From the NCBI GenBank assembly GCA_030278955.1, contig JAOANR010000006.1, positions 54,092,915-54,156,914 of the forward strand: a stretch of 64,000 bases of DNA, given 5' to 3'. The notes under the pieces were generated by a model. It did no database searches. It saw only the letters and a program-made list of their open reading frames with translations, and was not told the DNA's origin. Position 1 is the stretch's first letter. Each line of letters starts with the position of its first letter. This stretch comes from Hygrophila difformis (taxonomy: Eukaryota > Streptophyta > Magnoliopsida > Lamiales > Acanthaceae). The translations under genes were made by a program, and so were the position numbers. Of this stretch, positions 32,876 to 42,702 are shown piece after piece.

Positions 32876-33808
32876 ACATTAAGCGATGCGAAAAAGTAAA
32901 GATTTTATTGCATGAACGAATAAGTACAAAAAGGGCGCTACTTCGGCCGAAAGCGGCGTCGTTAGCCCGAAATTACAATATACAAGGGAAACGTCCTATA
33001 CTAAGCAGGCATATACAAGGGAAAGGTCCTTGAAAGACATTCAGCCTTGTAGAAATGCCGCCAAAACTATCGGCAACACAGAAGCAGGGCACAGTTGCTT
33101 GCCCCAGAACAGTATTGCCGATTTAGGTCCAACCACCGAACTTCTACTCTAGGATACGATAGAACGAAGAGTACAACGTCCCAGAGGTAGAAGTCAAACT
33201 CGGGTACAGCATCCGCACGACCTCAGACAGAAGAAGGAGGAGTGCAGCGAGGCAGTCACCCAAAAACGGTGGAAGGGGGAAAGGAGGGAAGAATAACTAA
33301 GGATAGTTATTCCCCCCATTAGAAAAGGTCCGACAGGATATGCAACCGCAAAGTCGAAAAGGGGCACACCAGCATAGCCGTCGAGACCTTCATTTGGAAT
33401 AATATATAAAGATCCTCGCCCATACGAACATGGTGAAAAGAGCATTAGTTGAACTCGTGTTGCATAAGCGAAAGATTTTCGTACCACGTCTGGAAATCCT
33501 TGCACAAGAATACTTGCCAAAGACCATGGAGGAACTGGAGACAGGAGGTTGAACAAAGGAGAAGGGAGATCCATATTAGAGAAAAAAGGAAATATTCAGA
33601 AATCAGCAATAAAGGAGACCGAAAACAATGGAATTAACGGGATACGAATCGCATTACAAAAGATACAAAAGATACGAATCCAAGTACAATGTATCGGCCA
33701 ACATAGTCTAAAAAAGGCCGATTACAGCTGTCAAGAAAAGGAAGAGTGACCGAAATTTACACTTGACAAAGGACAAGTCAAAACACAGAACTGATATACA
33801 AAGACAAA
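32876..33808. other. Intergenic region between Tat pol and the convergent antisense gene
   Basis: Sequence between two converging 3' ends. I see no conserved protein domain; short open frames are not convincing. It should hold the polyadenylation sites of the antisense gene. Confidence 0.5.
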
Positions 33809-36800
33809 TTAGTGGTCTTCCTGGTCGTCAAAAGGAACAGCATCATCCAAACCTCGCGAAGTGGCGGTAGTAGGATTAGCCGAAGATGTCATCAGATTCG
33901 GACTTGCCGAGGAAGAAGGATCAGCAGTTTCACCAGGAGGGAGGTGAACGGTCGATGAACCAGCACCACAGGAAGCACCAGTTTTCCCTAGAAGAAAAGA
34001 AGGAAAAGGGGAATAATAAGTAAGAGAGTATAAAAGAAAAATCACGACAGGAAATGGAAGGAAGCAGGGTACCTGAAGGAATGATTGGCAAAGGTGGGTT
34101 ATCGCCCGAAGGGGAAGACTCTATTTCGGAAGGGTCCAAAGGAAATAAGACATGTGGAAAAAGGACTTGAACAACACTTTGCCCACCAAGGCTCTTGATG
34201 GCCGAATCCAGTTGACCAACTAAAGACTGGGTTTCGGCCCATTTTTCTTGGAAGGTACCAATAATGAAATCGTTGAAACTGATCCGCATGGCCAAATAAG
34301 AAGCATCCTCCTGAGAGTCCAAGATTTTGGCCCTAGGAGCTTCGGCCGATTGACGAAGGGTTTTGATCGATTGTTTCAGATCGGCCGATTTTCGCTTAGT
34401 GTGAGCCAAAGTTAATTCCAAATCCTTCTCTTGTCGCTGGAGCTTGGCTATCTCAGCCCGAATCAAAGAAAGGTCCTCGGACTGTTTGAGTTCCTGAGAT
34501 TCCACTTCGGACAGCTTACTCATTTGAGCCCGATACTCTGCAGAATAATTGTCAAAGATGGCTCGTGAAGTGGCTGCAGCCTCACGTTCGGCGGCAAGCT
34601 TATGTCGCATTTTTAAGTGAGCCATGAGTTCCTGGTCCATTGAGAGAACAGACTTCGTAATCATCTGAAGAGTACCATTCAGATTCAGAGATACCATCTC
34701 GTCATGAAATTGCTGCTCAAGATGAGACAAGAGAATAAGGATCGGTTTAGGGTTAACGAATTCCACGTCAGATTGCCGGCCGATTAGATTGCATAGCCTG
34801 GCCAGACAATCGCCAAGGTGAGTAGAAAGATCTGACGGACGAGAAACCAGAGACGCGGGAGAAAAGAAATCGTCCAAGACATGCCGATCAGGAAATGGCG
34901 ATAAAGGGACATGATCGGCAGAGGTTTCATCAGCAGTCATACCACTAGGTAGGGGGCCAGACGGTTTCGGAACAACTAAAGATGAAGGTATAGCAGAATC
35001 CGTGATAGGCTGAGGACGATCGACCGAAAGAGGGACGGAAGGGTCGGCCGAAGTAGAGCTTGCAATCAAACCATGAGGGTTAACAGCAGAAGAACTAGCG
35101 TGAACGGCCAAATTACTGGTACTGGCCGACGTGCGAAATTCGGTTGCCGGAGAGGCCGATGCCACAGTTGGAAGTGGGTGAACATCGGGTTGTGGCAAAA
35201 TAGGTGGGACCTGACAAGAATAAGAAAAGGAAATTAGTCGAACGATAAGAGCCTGGAAAAGGAAAAGAGTAGTGTAACGAACCGCAAAAAGGGAGGCAGG
35301 GATTCTGCCAAGCGGTGAATGAGACGAACGCCTTTTGGTCTGAGTAGGAGGGAGAAAGTCGATAAGAGAAGCCGAAGGCGAAGCAGGCCTTTTTCGACCA
35401 GGTTCCGAAGTAGAGGAGCGAGGAACATCTGAAGAAATCGGATAAGTGAGACACAGAGGAAAAGGAACAAGCAACGACCGAAGAGGAAAGGAAAAGAAAA
35501 GAAACATACCTGGGCGAGAAGCGGAAGACGAACCAAGAATGCGCTGAGGAGTGGAACCCGGAGATGATGAAGGGACAGAAGAGAATGCCAGAATAGGAGA
35601 GAAACCACCCCTCCGCAGAACCAAATCAAGGTTGGCACTAAAAAAGACACCAGCAACACCGTTCCACCAAGACTGGAAGCGGGAGGTAACGGACCCCGGA
35701 CGAACGGCAAACTTCCAAACCTTGAAGGAAATCAAACGTTTATGATAGAGGGAGCATTGCTGACGACTGGTAGAAGCAGAAAGGCGTCTACCGGCTCTGA
35801 GGGCCTCCACTAAGTCTTGACCAAAGCCGAATTGACGGCTAACCAGATGGGGATTGTAAACTTCGAAAGGAATAGCAGACTTGGCAGATACAAATGTGGA
35901 ACCATTGAAGATCGGGCGGGGTAATATACACCTGTTCCATATTTGAGCAAAAGCTAAAGGAAGAGGAGTCCCGAAGGGGGAAGTAACAATATCCCTGACC
36001 CAAGCAAAGTCAGCTTTCCGGTAGTGATAATGGGAAAAGGCTTGTTCGACAGTACGACCCAGGAAATAGTTGATCCAATGAGGGATCGACAAAGGAGGAA
36101 GGGATGCTCTAAGAAGATCGGGAGCGATAAAATGGTTAGGACGAATATCATGGGGAGGAAATTGGGAAATGTCGCGAAAGTGCCAAACCAACCACAAGTG
36201 AAGGAACCATAACGGGCCACGGGCTTTATCAGACGAACCTTTTTCCCAACCCGACACAGTAGCCGAAATACCCGCATACAGATGAGCGAGGAAGAAATCG
36301 GCTGAAGGCAGGGTCACATGATTAAGAAGTGCCAAAGCGAAAGAGTGTGTTTCGAGGAGAACACCCTTGGAAGGAACACACCAGAAGAATTTCGTAAGGA
36401 AATACATCATGAAAGCAAGAGGCTCTGAAGGGTGTGGAGCAGGCGAAATAGGATCACTCTGATGGGAAACGATCCAATTAGCAAAGGAATCGCCAGAGGA
36501 AAAGCCAGTATTTTTCTCCTTGGGCAACGACATAATGGCGAGGTTATCCCCACGAACAGAGAGGCCAAGGAGAAGTTTCACATCCTGAATAGTAGGAGTC
36601 ATCATCCCCCAAGGGAAACAAAAACAGTTCACAGAAGGATTCCAGAAGCAAAGAAGGGCTTGAATAGGGCGAAGATCTGTGGGAAGTGGCAAGGTACTAA
36701 GGGAAATCATACGGTAGACAGATGACTTATGCCAAGAGTCACGACAGTGGGGTTCGAGGTGATGATACCACGCCACATAATCAGGAGAGGGCGAAGACCA

Positions 36801-37034
36801 ATTAGCGAAAGATGAAGGGAAAAGCTTGGAAGAAAAACAAGGCTCATATAGAAGAACGGAACGATTATCAAAGATCCGAGCAGTACATTCATCGATATCT
36901 TCAGGAATGCCCAACGGACCTAAGGAATAGAAGCCCTCAGGCAAGAGGCGAACTGCGGAATGAGAAGCAAAAGAGTTCTCAATTCTGAGAAGATCAGCAG
37001 AAAGAGCGGTAACAGGTGCAGAGGGATTTTCCAT
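33809..37034 (-). CDS. Antisense spliced gene in Tat element: plant mobile domain plus coiled coil
   Basis: It starts at ATG 37034 (MENPSAPVTALSADLL). Residues about 20-430 form a plant mobile domain (aminotransferase-like PMD): FCFPWGMMTPTIQDVKLLLG, SSDKARGPLWFLHLWLVWHF, YNPHLVSRQFGFGQDL. A Ser/Pro-rich linker and a coiled coil (AEIAKLQRQEKDLELTLAHT) follow. Three GT-AG introns are recognisable on the minus strand: 35509-35429 (81 bp), 35282-35211 (72 bp) and 34072-33988 (85 bp). The first two are multiples of three; the third shifts frame and leads into a last exon ending at 33809 (GLDDAVPFDDQEDH). The frame is open upstream through the LTR, but that part is LTR sequence and not taken as coding. 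PMD genes occur in plants both as host genes and in transposons; function here is unknown. Confidence 0.8.
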
Positions 37035-37231
37035 CGGAGAAAGTGGAAAGAGAGAGAGATAGAGGAGAAGTTGGAAAGGCAGTTCACTCCGAGTACGTGG
37101 TAGGCTACGTAAATAGGGGAGTGATGGAGAGCATCCTCGAGAAGAAGAAAATAACCGCCAAAAGGAAGAAGAAAGGGAGGTTACTTGGGCTCTTTCGCAT
37201 GGAAGCAATTCGCCCAAGTAAGGAGGGCATC
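37035..37231 (-). promoter_or_regulatory. Probable promoter/leader of the antisense gene; polypurine tract at right
   Basis: About 200 bp between the antisense ATG and the 3' LTR. Plus-strand AAGTAAGGAGGGCATC (37216-37231) is the polypurine tract. On the minus strand a TATA-like CCTATTTACG lies at about 37110. The antisense transcript probably starts here or inside the LTR. Confidence 0.45.
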
Positions 37232-37879
37232 TGTTGGGGCCATATGGAATAATGGGCCGCGAAAGAGCTATTGGGCCATAAGACATGGGCCGGAAGAAAG
37301 AGGAAGTCCAAAAAGAAGATGGGCTCAAGATTGGTAACGCCGAAAGTACATAGTAAACCGAAGGGAGGAAATCGAAGCTGATGAAGATTTCGGCCGAAAT
37401 GGGAAGAAACAGCCGAAACCTAAACAACCGAATTGAATAGAGAAAAAATTTCGGCTCAGAGGAGTTAGCCGGAGAGCGGTTATTCCAGCTCCGGCTATAA
37501 ATAGGGGTCGACACACTCAAAATCGGAGAGATCAATCCAACCCCCAAATTACTTTTATCAATTTTAATTCCTTGTTATCTTTACTGCTTTCTTTACAGCT
37601 TTCCTTAGAATCTAGCCTAGTTTGTAGCGGTTACCATTTCCAAATCCACCGTTGCTCCTTAGCAGCTGGTAGTTTGGTTCCCTGTTTTTGGTGAATTCCG
37701 CCGTTGTTTCTTAACAACAGGCAGGTTCTCCGTTGTATCTTGTTATTTTTGATTAATTCAAGGAAGATTCAGTCAATTGTGGGCACATTATTGTTAATCC
37801 GAACCCGTAATCGGTTTGATCCTTTTCCGATAGCCTCCCTTGAGGAGAAAAAGGTCCTTGGCTACACCCGAGCCAAACA
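37232..37879 (+). repeat. 3' LTR of Tat element
   Basis: Nearly identical to 24657-25317 apart from a 13 bp deletion; ends AAACA followed by duplication CTCAC. Confidence 0.93.
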
Positions 37880-38244
37880 CTCACTTTTTCAGGATTTGAC
37901 ATTTGTGAAGCTCATTAACATCACGGGCACGGGCAGGGGAGTCAGTATCGTTTTACAAGTGGTTGTTTTAAATAATATTTTACTTGTAGTAAGGTTGTCG
38001 TTTTAATATTAGTCGCAGTTATTGTAATTTTAAACTCTGATATTTTGCTAAATTAAATATATTTTGAAATTTAGTAATAGTTTAAATAATGTTTGTAACT
38101 ATTTTAAATAGCCTTAGCACTTTTAATTAATTTAGTCGAGGCAAGGTCAAGGCGAGCTTAATTGGAAGTGTGGCGGTAACAACCCCGCTTTCCTATTGGA
38201 AACTTCCGCTGTGATTTTTAAGATGGGAAAACGGGGGTGTTACA
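37880..38244 (+). repeat. 3' LTR of chromovirus, right part
   Basis: Continues the LTR broken at 24656 (matches 7812-8175), ends GGTGTTACA, and is followed by ATGTG (38245-38249). Confidence 0.92.
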
Positions 38245-38249
38245 ATGTG

Positions 38250-38865
38250 CCTCTGGTAATGGACTACTGCCAATTGGTCTCATTTCATGATTTTTTAATA
38301 ATAAATCATTATTCTTTTCAGCCAATAACAAAAACGTAATCAGATCAGAATATTCAGTGAAACCCTGTGCTCGGTATGTTTGCTGTAACACCGAATTGGA
38401 GGGGTGGAATGTAGAGAATGTCTTCTCCAGCATTTGTTTATCAGTAATTGTCTCACCACACAGTCTTAATTGTGACACGATATTAAACAGAGCAGAATTG
38501 TAATCATTTACTGATTTAAAATCCTGGAATCGTAAGTGTGACCAGTCATACTGGGCTCGAGGGAGATTTATTGATCTTAAATGATCATATCTTTTTTCTA
38601 AATTCTCCCAGAGTTCATTTGGGTCTTTGACCATTAAATACTGTGTTTTCAATCCCTCATCAAGATGATGGCGGATGAAAATCATAGCCTTCGCACGGTC
38701 TTGGCTTGAAGCCTGATTATCTTTTTCAATTATTTTTTCAAGACCCATTGTTTCCAAATGGATTTGAACATACATTTTCCAAGATAGATAATTATCTCCA
38801 GATACCATCAGCGGTCTGAAATCCTGCTTTGTCAAGTTAGCCATAATATAATTATTGAAATACAA
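38250..38865 (-). pseudogene. Copia gag N-terminal part
   Basis: On the minus strand from ATG 38865 the frame encodes a UBN2-type copia Gag: DNYLSWKMYVQIHLETMGLE, then YDWSHLRFQDFKSVNDYNSA and MLEKTFSTFHPSNSVLQQTY. It is cut at 38250 by the chromovirus; the zinc-knuckle half is at 5897-6300. The start lies about 65 bp from the 5' LTR edge, as expected for copia. Confidence 0.88.
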
Positions 38866-38910
38866 AGATTAAATATTACCTCAAAGGAAATTCCGGCAGA
38901 GCTCCGTTAG

Positions 38911-38931
38911 TGGCTCGTGCTGATAACGTGT
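38911..38931 (-). other. Copia primer-binding site
   Basis: The minus strand reads ACACGTTATCAGCACGAGCC next to the LTR end, a common plant copia primer-binding region that resembles the initiator-Met site with variation. Confidence 0.65.
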
Positions 38932-38968
38932 TGTAAAATTTTATAACTATATGTCTATTACTCAAATA
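38932..38968 (-). repeat. Copia 5' LTR, inner fragment
   Basis: It matches 1498-1531 of the 3' LTR (ATAACTATATGTCTATTACT block). The LTR is interrupted at 38968/38969 by a Helitron. Confidence 0.85.
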
Positions 38969-38996
38969 CTAGATTTTTTCGCCCGCTACGCACGGG

Positions 38997-39438
38997 CAGT
39001 GGCGGAACTACATGGGGGCTTGGGGCCGCTCCCCCGAGTTCGAACTTTGCCTATTAAGTTTTATATAGTTATGTAATTTTAGATATATCAGAAATACTTT
39101 TTATATAATTCTGCCCCTCAAACTCAAACTTTGGCATTAATATTTTATACAGTCGTGTAAATTTAATTATATTAGAATCATTTTTCAGTAATTTACGGGG
39201 AAGAAGAGGAAAAAGAATACAACATATTTCTTTGTTAGTGAGCTTTTTTAATATAGGATTATATATTCTTGAAAGATATAGGCTCAGGTAGAGTTAGACG
39301 AAGATAGTGACATCATTAGCAATCCAAAATAAACGAAAATCAATTGATAGTTATTCTATGAAAATTAAAGATGAAATAAAGCAAAGCTATTTAATCGCAT
39401 CCTCGCCCCCTACCTCATACACTCTGCGTCTGCCACTG
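38997..39438. mobile_element. Non-autonomous hAT element
   Basis: CAGTGGCGGA and TCTGCCACTG are the inverted ends. Flanking 8 bp duplications are CGCACGGG (38989-38996) and CGCACAGG (39439-39446), one mismatch. It is inserted in the 3' hairpin of the surrounding Helitron and shares its ends with the element at 50785-51712. Confidence 0.85.
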
Positions 39439-39527
39439 CGCACAGGTGTTAAACTTATATGCGTACTGGTGTTGAACTTATATGAGTTTGTAAAATTATA
39501 ATATAATTTTTTTGGATTACATGAGGT

Positions 39528-40194
39528 TAGGGATGTGAATAGGTCAGGCTACCCGACATGAGCCTATGGCTTAATCTATCAAAGACCATGTCAGACCAAA
39601 TTTTTTTATAAATAGGCTAAGCATAGGCTTTTTTGAAAGCCTATTTAGCTAAATAGATCCGAACCAAACTTTATAAAAAAAAAAACTATCAGGCCTACCA
39701 GGTTGGCATAGTTATCATTATTTTTTTAGGTGAATACCAAGGTATCCCAGGCCTCATTGGACCAAAGACTAATCCCTCGAGAATCGGATGGGCATAATTA
39801 TCATTATTATTAGTATGTTTATGTTTATTGCATATAAATATGTGGTATCATTGTTGTTATTTTATGTAAAAATAATTATTAATTTGATTTTATAGAGGTT
39901 TTTAAAATATTTATGTCTTTTCCCTGTATATAATAGTCATGGATGAAGATTTACCCAAGTGCACAAATTTATATCTTCCAACCTTATGATTGCGTGTGGA
40001 CATATATAAAATAATTTAAACTTAATTTTAAAATAGGCTTAATCAGACATTAAAATGCTTACAACCTGGCCTATTTAATTTTAATAGGTCATGCTTAGGC
40101 TTTTAAGATAGGCCTTCGGGTCTTAATAAATCAACATAAGCGTAGGCCATTCAAACCTAACCCTAGCATGACCTATAGCCTATTTCCACCCCTA
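39528..40194. mobile_element. Degenerate hAT-like element
   Basis: Ends TAGGGATGTGAATAGG and CCTATTTCCACCCCTA are imperfect inverted repeats. Flanks CATGAGGT and AATGAGAT look like a decayed 8 bp duplication. Subterminal AGGCCTA and TAGGCTT motifs recur in both orientations. It contains a SINE fragment at 39723-39797. Confidence 0.7.
39723..39797 (-). mobile_element. 5'-truncated SINE copy
   Basis: On the minus strand it matches the 3' part of the SINE at 40607-40792 (TTCTCGAGGGATTAGTCT block) and ends in an A run. It is flanked by the 11 bp direct repeat TTATCATTATT (39712-39722 and 39798-39808). Confidence 0.75.
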
Positions 40195-40606
40195 AATGAG
40201 ATTTATAGTCTTTTGTTTAAATGGTGATAGGAAATGCATGCAACAAAAATTTAAAAGAAAAATAAAGAAAAGAATAAGATATGGAGGTCACTGCTGTAAG
40301 CGTTGTGAGGAATTAGTTGTATCTCTCGTTTCTGTTTATAGTATTGGTGTTGGGTAGCTGATATCGGACTTTATGGATGCTGCTAAATAGTTCATCATTG
40401 TATTTGTGCTTATTTCGAATAATACGATTTCCCACAAAAAAAGGGAAAGAATACGATGATAGAATAAAATTCAAACCCCCAATTAGGTGGACAAAATATT
40501 GAATAGATTGCTTTTACCATTGAAAAACTAAATATATATAGTTTGGCTTTTATATCTAACATAATAAGAGCAATTGAAAAAAATAGCATTAAACTATTCA
40601 AAATTC

Positions 40607-40792
40607 ACTAACATCAGTTGACTTGAGTGGATTGGGGTTCTAGTCGCTTAAGCAAGGTCTCGGGTTCGAGCCTTGTGTATGCAAAAAAATTACTTTGGGA
40701 GAGGTGCTGTTAATTATTGCCCATGCACATTCTCGAGGGATTAGTCTTAAGTCCAATGTGGCATGGGGATACCCGGTTACTCACCAAAAAAA
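40607..40792 (+). mobile_element. tRNA-derived SINE
   Basis: It has a B box GGTTCGAGCC at about 40663-40672, an A-box-like TGACTTGAGTGG about 45 bases upstream, and a 3' A run. A short AAAATTC direct repeat is possible at both sides. The second copy at 39723 confirms it is a repeat family. Confidence 0.7.
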
Positions 40793-41695
40793 TTCGAATA
40801 AATTATATGTTTGCATTACTAAGGTTCTAAAAATTTCATTTTACTCCCTAATATGTTGTCCATTTTGACAATTATCCCTAAAACTTTTAAAGTATACTAT
40901 CTATATATACTTTTTTTTGTTATCTTTTTATTTTTTTAAGGGAAAAAAAGCAATTTCCAAAAGCTATACCCCAATTAAAAAGATTTTAAAATTAGTACTT
41001 AAACTAATATTTGGGCAAAAAACAGACCCCAACTTTATAAATTAGAAAAATATTAATTTCTACATTTTTCTTGGAAATATCATTTTAACACTAATTTTTG
41101 GGCAAAAAAACAGACCCCAACTTTATTCTGCATTATATTGTGTAACACCTATAAATTTGTATTTAATATTAAATATACATACTTTTTTGATAAATTGACT
41201 GATTATTACTAATTGAATCTTTTTTAGCTTATTGATTTTTGTTAATATTTTAGATTCAAATTTTAATATAATTATAATAAAATTCATTTAATAATATTAT
41301 ATATAAAATTAAATAATTCACAATATATAATTTTAATTATATATTTACACAATATAAAATATAACAATGTGATTTAATTTGTTTTGAATTTATATCCTTT
41401 TAAAATATATAGAAATATTTTCTCAAAATCTTTTATATTAATATATAGATTTATTTTCTAAATATAGATGAAATCTTAGAAAGATATTTTTGAAGATATT
41501 TAAAATAGATTAAATTAATTCAAGATTATTTTATAAATGCCACATGTCAGCATCTGGTATTTTTGAGAGGATGACGTAGCGTTTATGAGGTGTCGTGATA
41601 ATAACCGTAGATATGTTTTATGATGTTTTGTAATGATTTACATAGGTAACCTTAAGTCTATCTTTTTAAATAAAAATTAAGATAAAAATATAAGA

Positions 41696-41754
41696 TTCAA
41701 TAAGGGCAATACAGTCTGAAAATGTCAAAAAGTATTCAGGATTTATTAGATAGA
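41696..41754 (-). repeat. Internal duplicate of the Helitron 5' terminus
   Basis: The minus-strand sequence TCTATCTAATAAATCCTGA and the following TATTGCCCTTATT block at 41754-41696 repeat the true Helitron 5' end at 42157-42098 with a few differences. AT-rich non-coding sequence fills 40793-41695 and 41755-42097. Confidence 0.75.
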
Positions 41755-42157
41755 TATATATTAAATTTTATAGTTAAACCTACTAAAAATTAGGTTTAAA
41801 ATTTGATTAAATCTTATTATAGCGGATTACAATTTTTGATTAAAATTTGTTGAGCTTTTATATCTTTTGAAAATATATAGAAAGATTTTTTGAAGATTTA
41901 TTTATAATATATAGATTTATAGATTTATGATCTAAATATAATATTAAAAGTTGATGACATGGCACAAATAGAATTAATCAACGCTGAGGTGTATCTTCAT
42001 GATTAATCAGCGCTGACGTGGATTAATTAGGTTCGTTGATCTAAAAATAAGCATATAATGACTGATTAACCCCTTAAAATTAAGAAGGATAAATTAAAAT
42101 TAATAAGGGCAATAGAGTCTGCACAGGCAAAAAAATATTCAGGATTTATTATATAGA

Positions 42158-42441
42158 TGTATATATATATATATATCTATATATAATAGTAGTAATGAAT
42201 GATAGATGTGAAGTAGTGTGCAGAGGAATGGGCAAAGAAGTAAACAAAGCACTGGAGAATTGAATGTTGATAAAGAAAAATGATGGACTTGTACTATTCC
42301 ACCTTCTGCTCACACCACATGAACCTATTTATAAAGTTTTCTGCCGACACTCGCTACCGCTACCACTAGCGGCACTATGCTTGATATTTTGAAGACATCA
42401 ACAAATACAAATAATTGTGCATAGGTGGTGTATTTATAACA
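42158..42441 (-). repeat. Copia 5' LTR, outer fragment
   Basis: It matches 1532-1806 of the 3' LTR. It ends 262 bp upstream of the PXN-like start codon. Confidence 0.88.
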
Positions 42442-42702
42442 CTCTTTGAATTTTAGTTTTCTTTATGGTGTTATTATGAAACAAAAAGGTGTTGAGGATA
42501 AGATTTCCTGCTCTTATTGGTTCCCACTTCTAAAGTTCTAATTTACTGATTACTTGTCTTCACTCTTCCAATGACTTCTTAATCATACATTCTACTCTCC
42601 GTCTGCAGTTAAATTCCTTGGAAGTGGGAAAGGCAAGAATCTAAGAAACCCTCAAAGCAAGAATAGCAGGAGAGGAGACTGGAGTAAGTGTCTCTAGACA
42701 AT
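42442..42702 (+). promoter_or_regulatory. Remaining upstream region of the carrier gene
   Basis: 261 bp between the copia 5' LTR and the start codon, with no other transposon sequence seen. It probably holds the 5' untranslated region; no clear TATA box is visible, so the original promoter may have been displaced by the insertion. Confidence 0.5.

Larger units (their letters stand above)
24657..37879 (+). mobile_element. Tat-lineage Ty3/gypsy element with antisense PMD gene
   Basis: The ends TGTTGGGGCCATATGG and CCGAGCCAAACA are flanked by CTCAC duplications (24652-24656, 37880-37884) inside the chromovirus 3' LTR. LTRs are 661 and 648 bp and nearly identical (one 13 bp indel and a substitution or so), so insertion is recent. 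Gag, protease, RT, two RNase H domains and integrase run on the plus strand; the double RNase H is typical of the Tat lineage. Between integrase and the 3' LTR is a large minus-strand gene. Gag is split by an hAT element, and stops or frameshifts occur near 27973, 29200 and 30536. Confidence 0.93.
6301..38244 (+). mobile_element. Tekay-like chromovirus (Ty3/gypsy) with nested insertions
   Basis: The ends are TGTAATACCC and GGTGTTACA, flanked by ATGTG duplications inside the copia gag. LTRs of about 1.87 kb differ at roughly 1% of sites. Removing the Helitron (about 8280-16034) and the Tat element (24657-37879 plus one CTCAC) leaves about 11 kb: LTR, initiator-Met primer-binding site, three small ORFs, gag, protease, RT, RNase H, integrase with C-terminal chromodomain, polypurine tract and LTR. 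The domain order and chromodomain identify a chromovirus; the integrase and gag style suggest the Tekay/Del clade. Confidence 0.93.
38969..42157 (-). mobile_element. Non-autonomous Helitron in copia 5' LTR
   Basis: On the minus strand it begins TCTATATAATAAATCCTGA after A (42158) and ends CTAG (38972-38969) before T (38968). The 3' hairpin GCCCG(T)GCGTAGCGGGC is about 8 bases before the end. Comparison with the intact 3' LTR gives an exact A|T empty site. Length is 3189 bp. No Rep/helicase is seen; the interior is AT-rich with two hAT derivatives and two SINE copies. Confidence 0.88.
1498..42441 (-). mobile_element. Ty1/copia retrotransposon, host of the nested cluster
   Basis: On the minus strand the order is 5' LTR (42441 to 38932), primer-binding site, gag, protease, integrase, reverse transcriptase, RNase H, polypurine tract and 3' LTR (1806 to 1498), the Ty1/copia gene order. 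Removing the insertions leaves about 5.5 kb. The inserts are a chromovirus in gag (6301-38244), a Helitron in the 5' LTR (38969-42157) and a Stowaway MITE in the protease region (5105-5364). Stops and frameshifts break the polyprotein, so it is dead. The flanks (TATTT on the left, CTCTT on the right) do not form a target duplication. Confidence 0.9.

Noticed and set aside
37035..37547. N-terminal extension of the antisense PMD protein into the 3' LTR (ATG at 37547)
   Set aside because: The same frame with its own ATG also occurs in the 5' LTR at 24972, so it is LTR sequence; the ATG at 37034 is the first outside the LTR.
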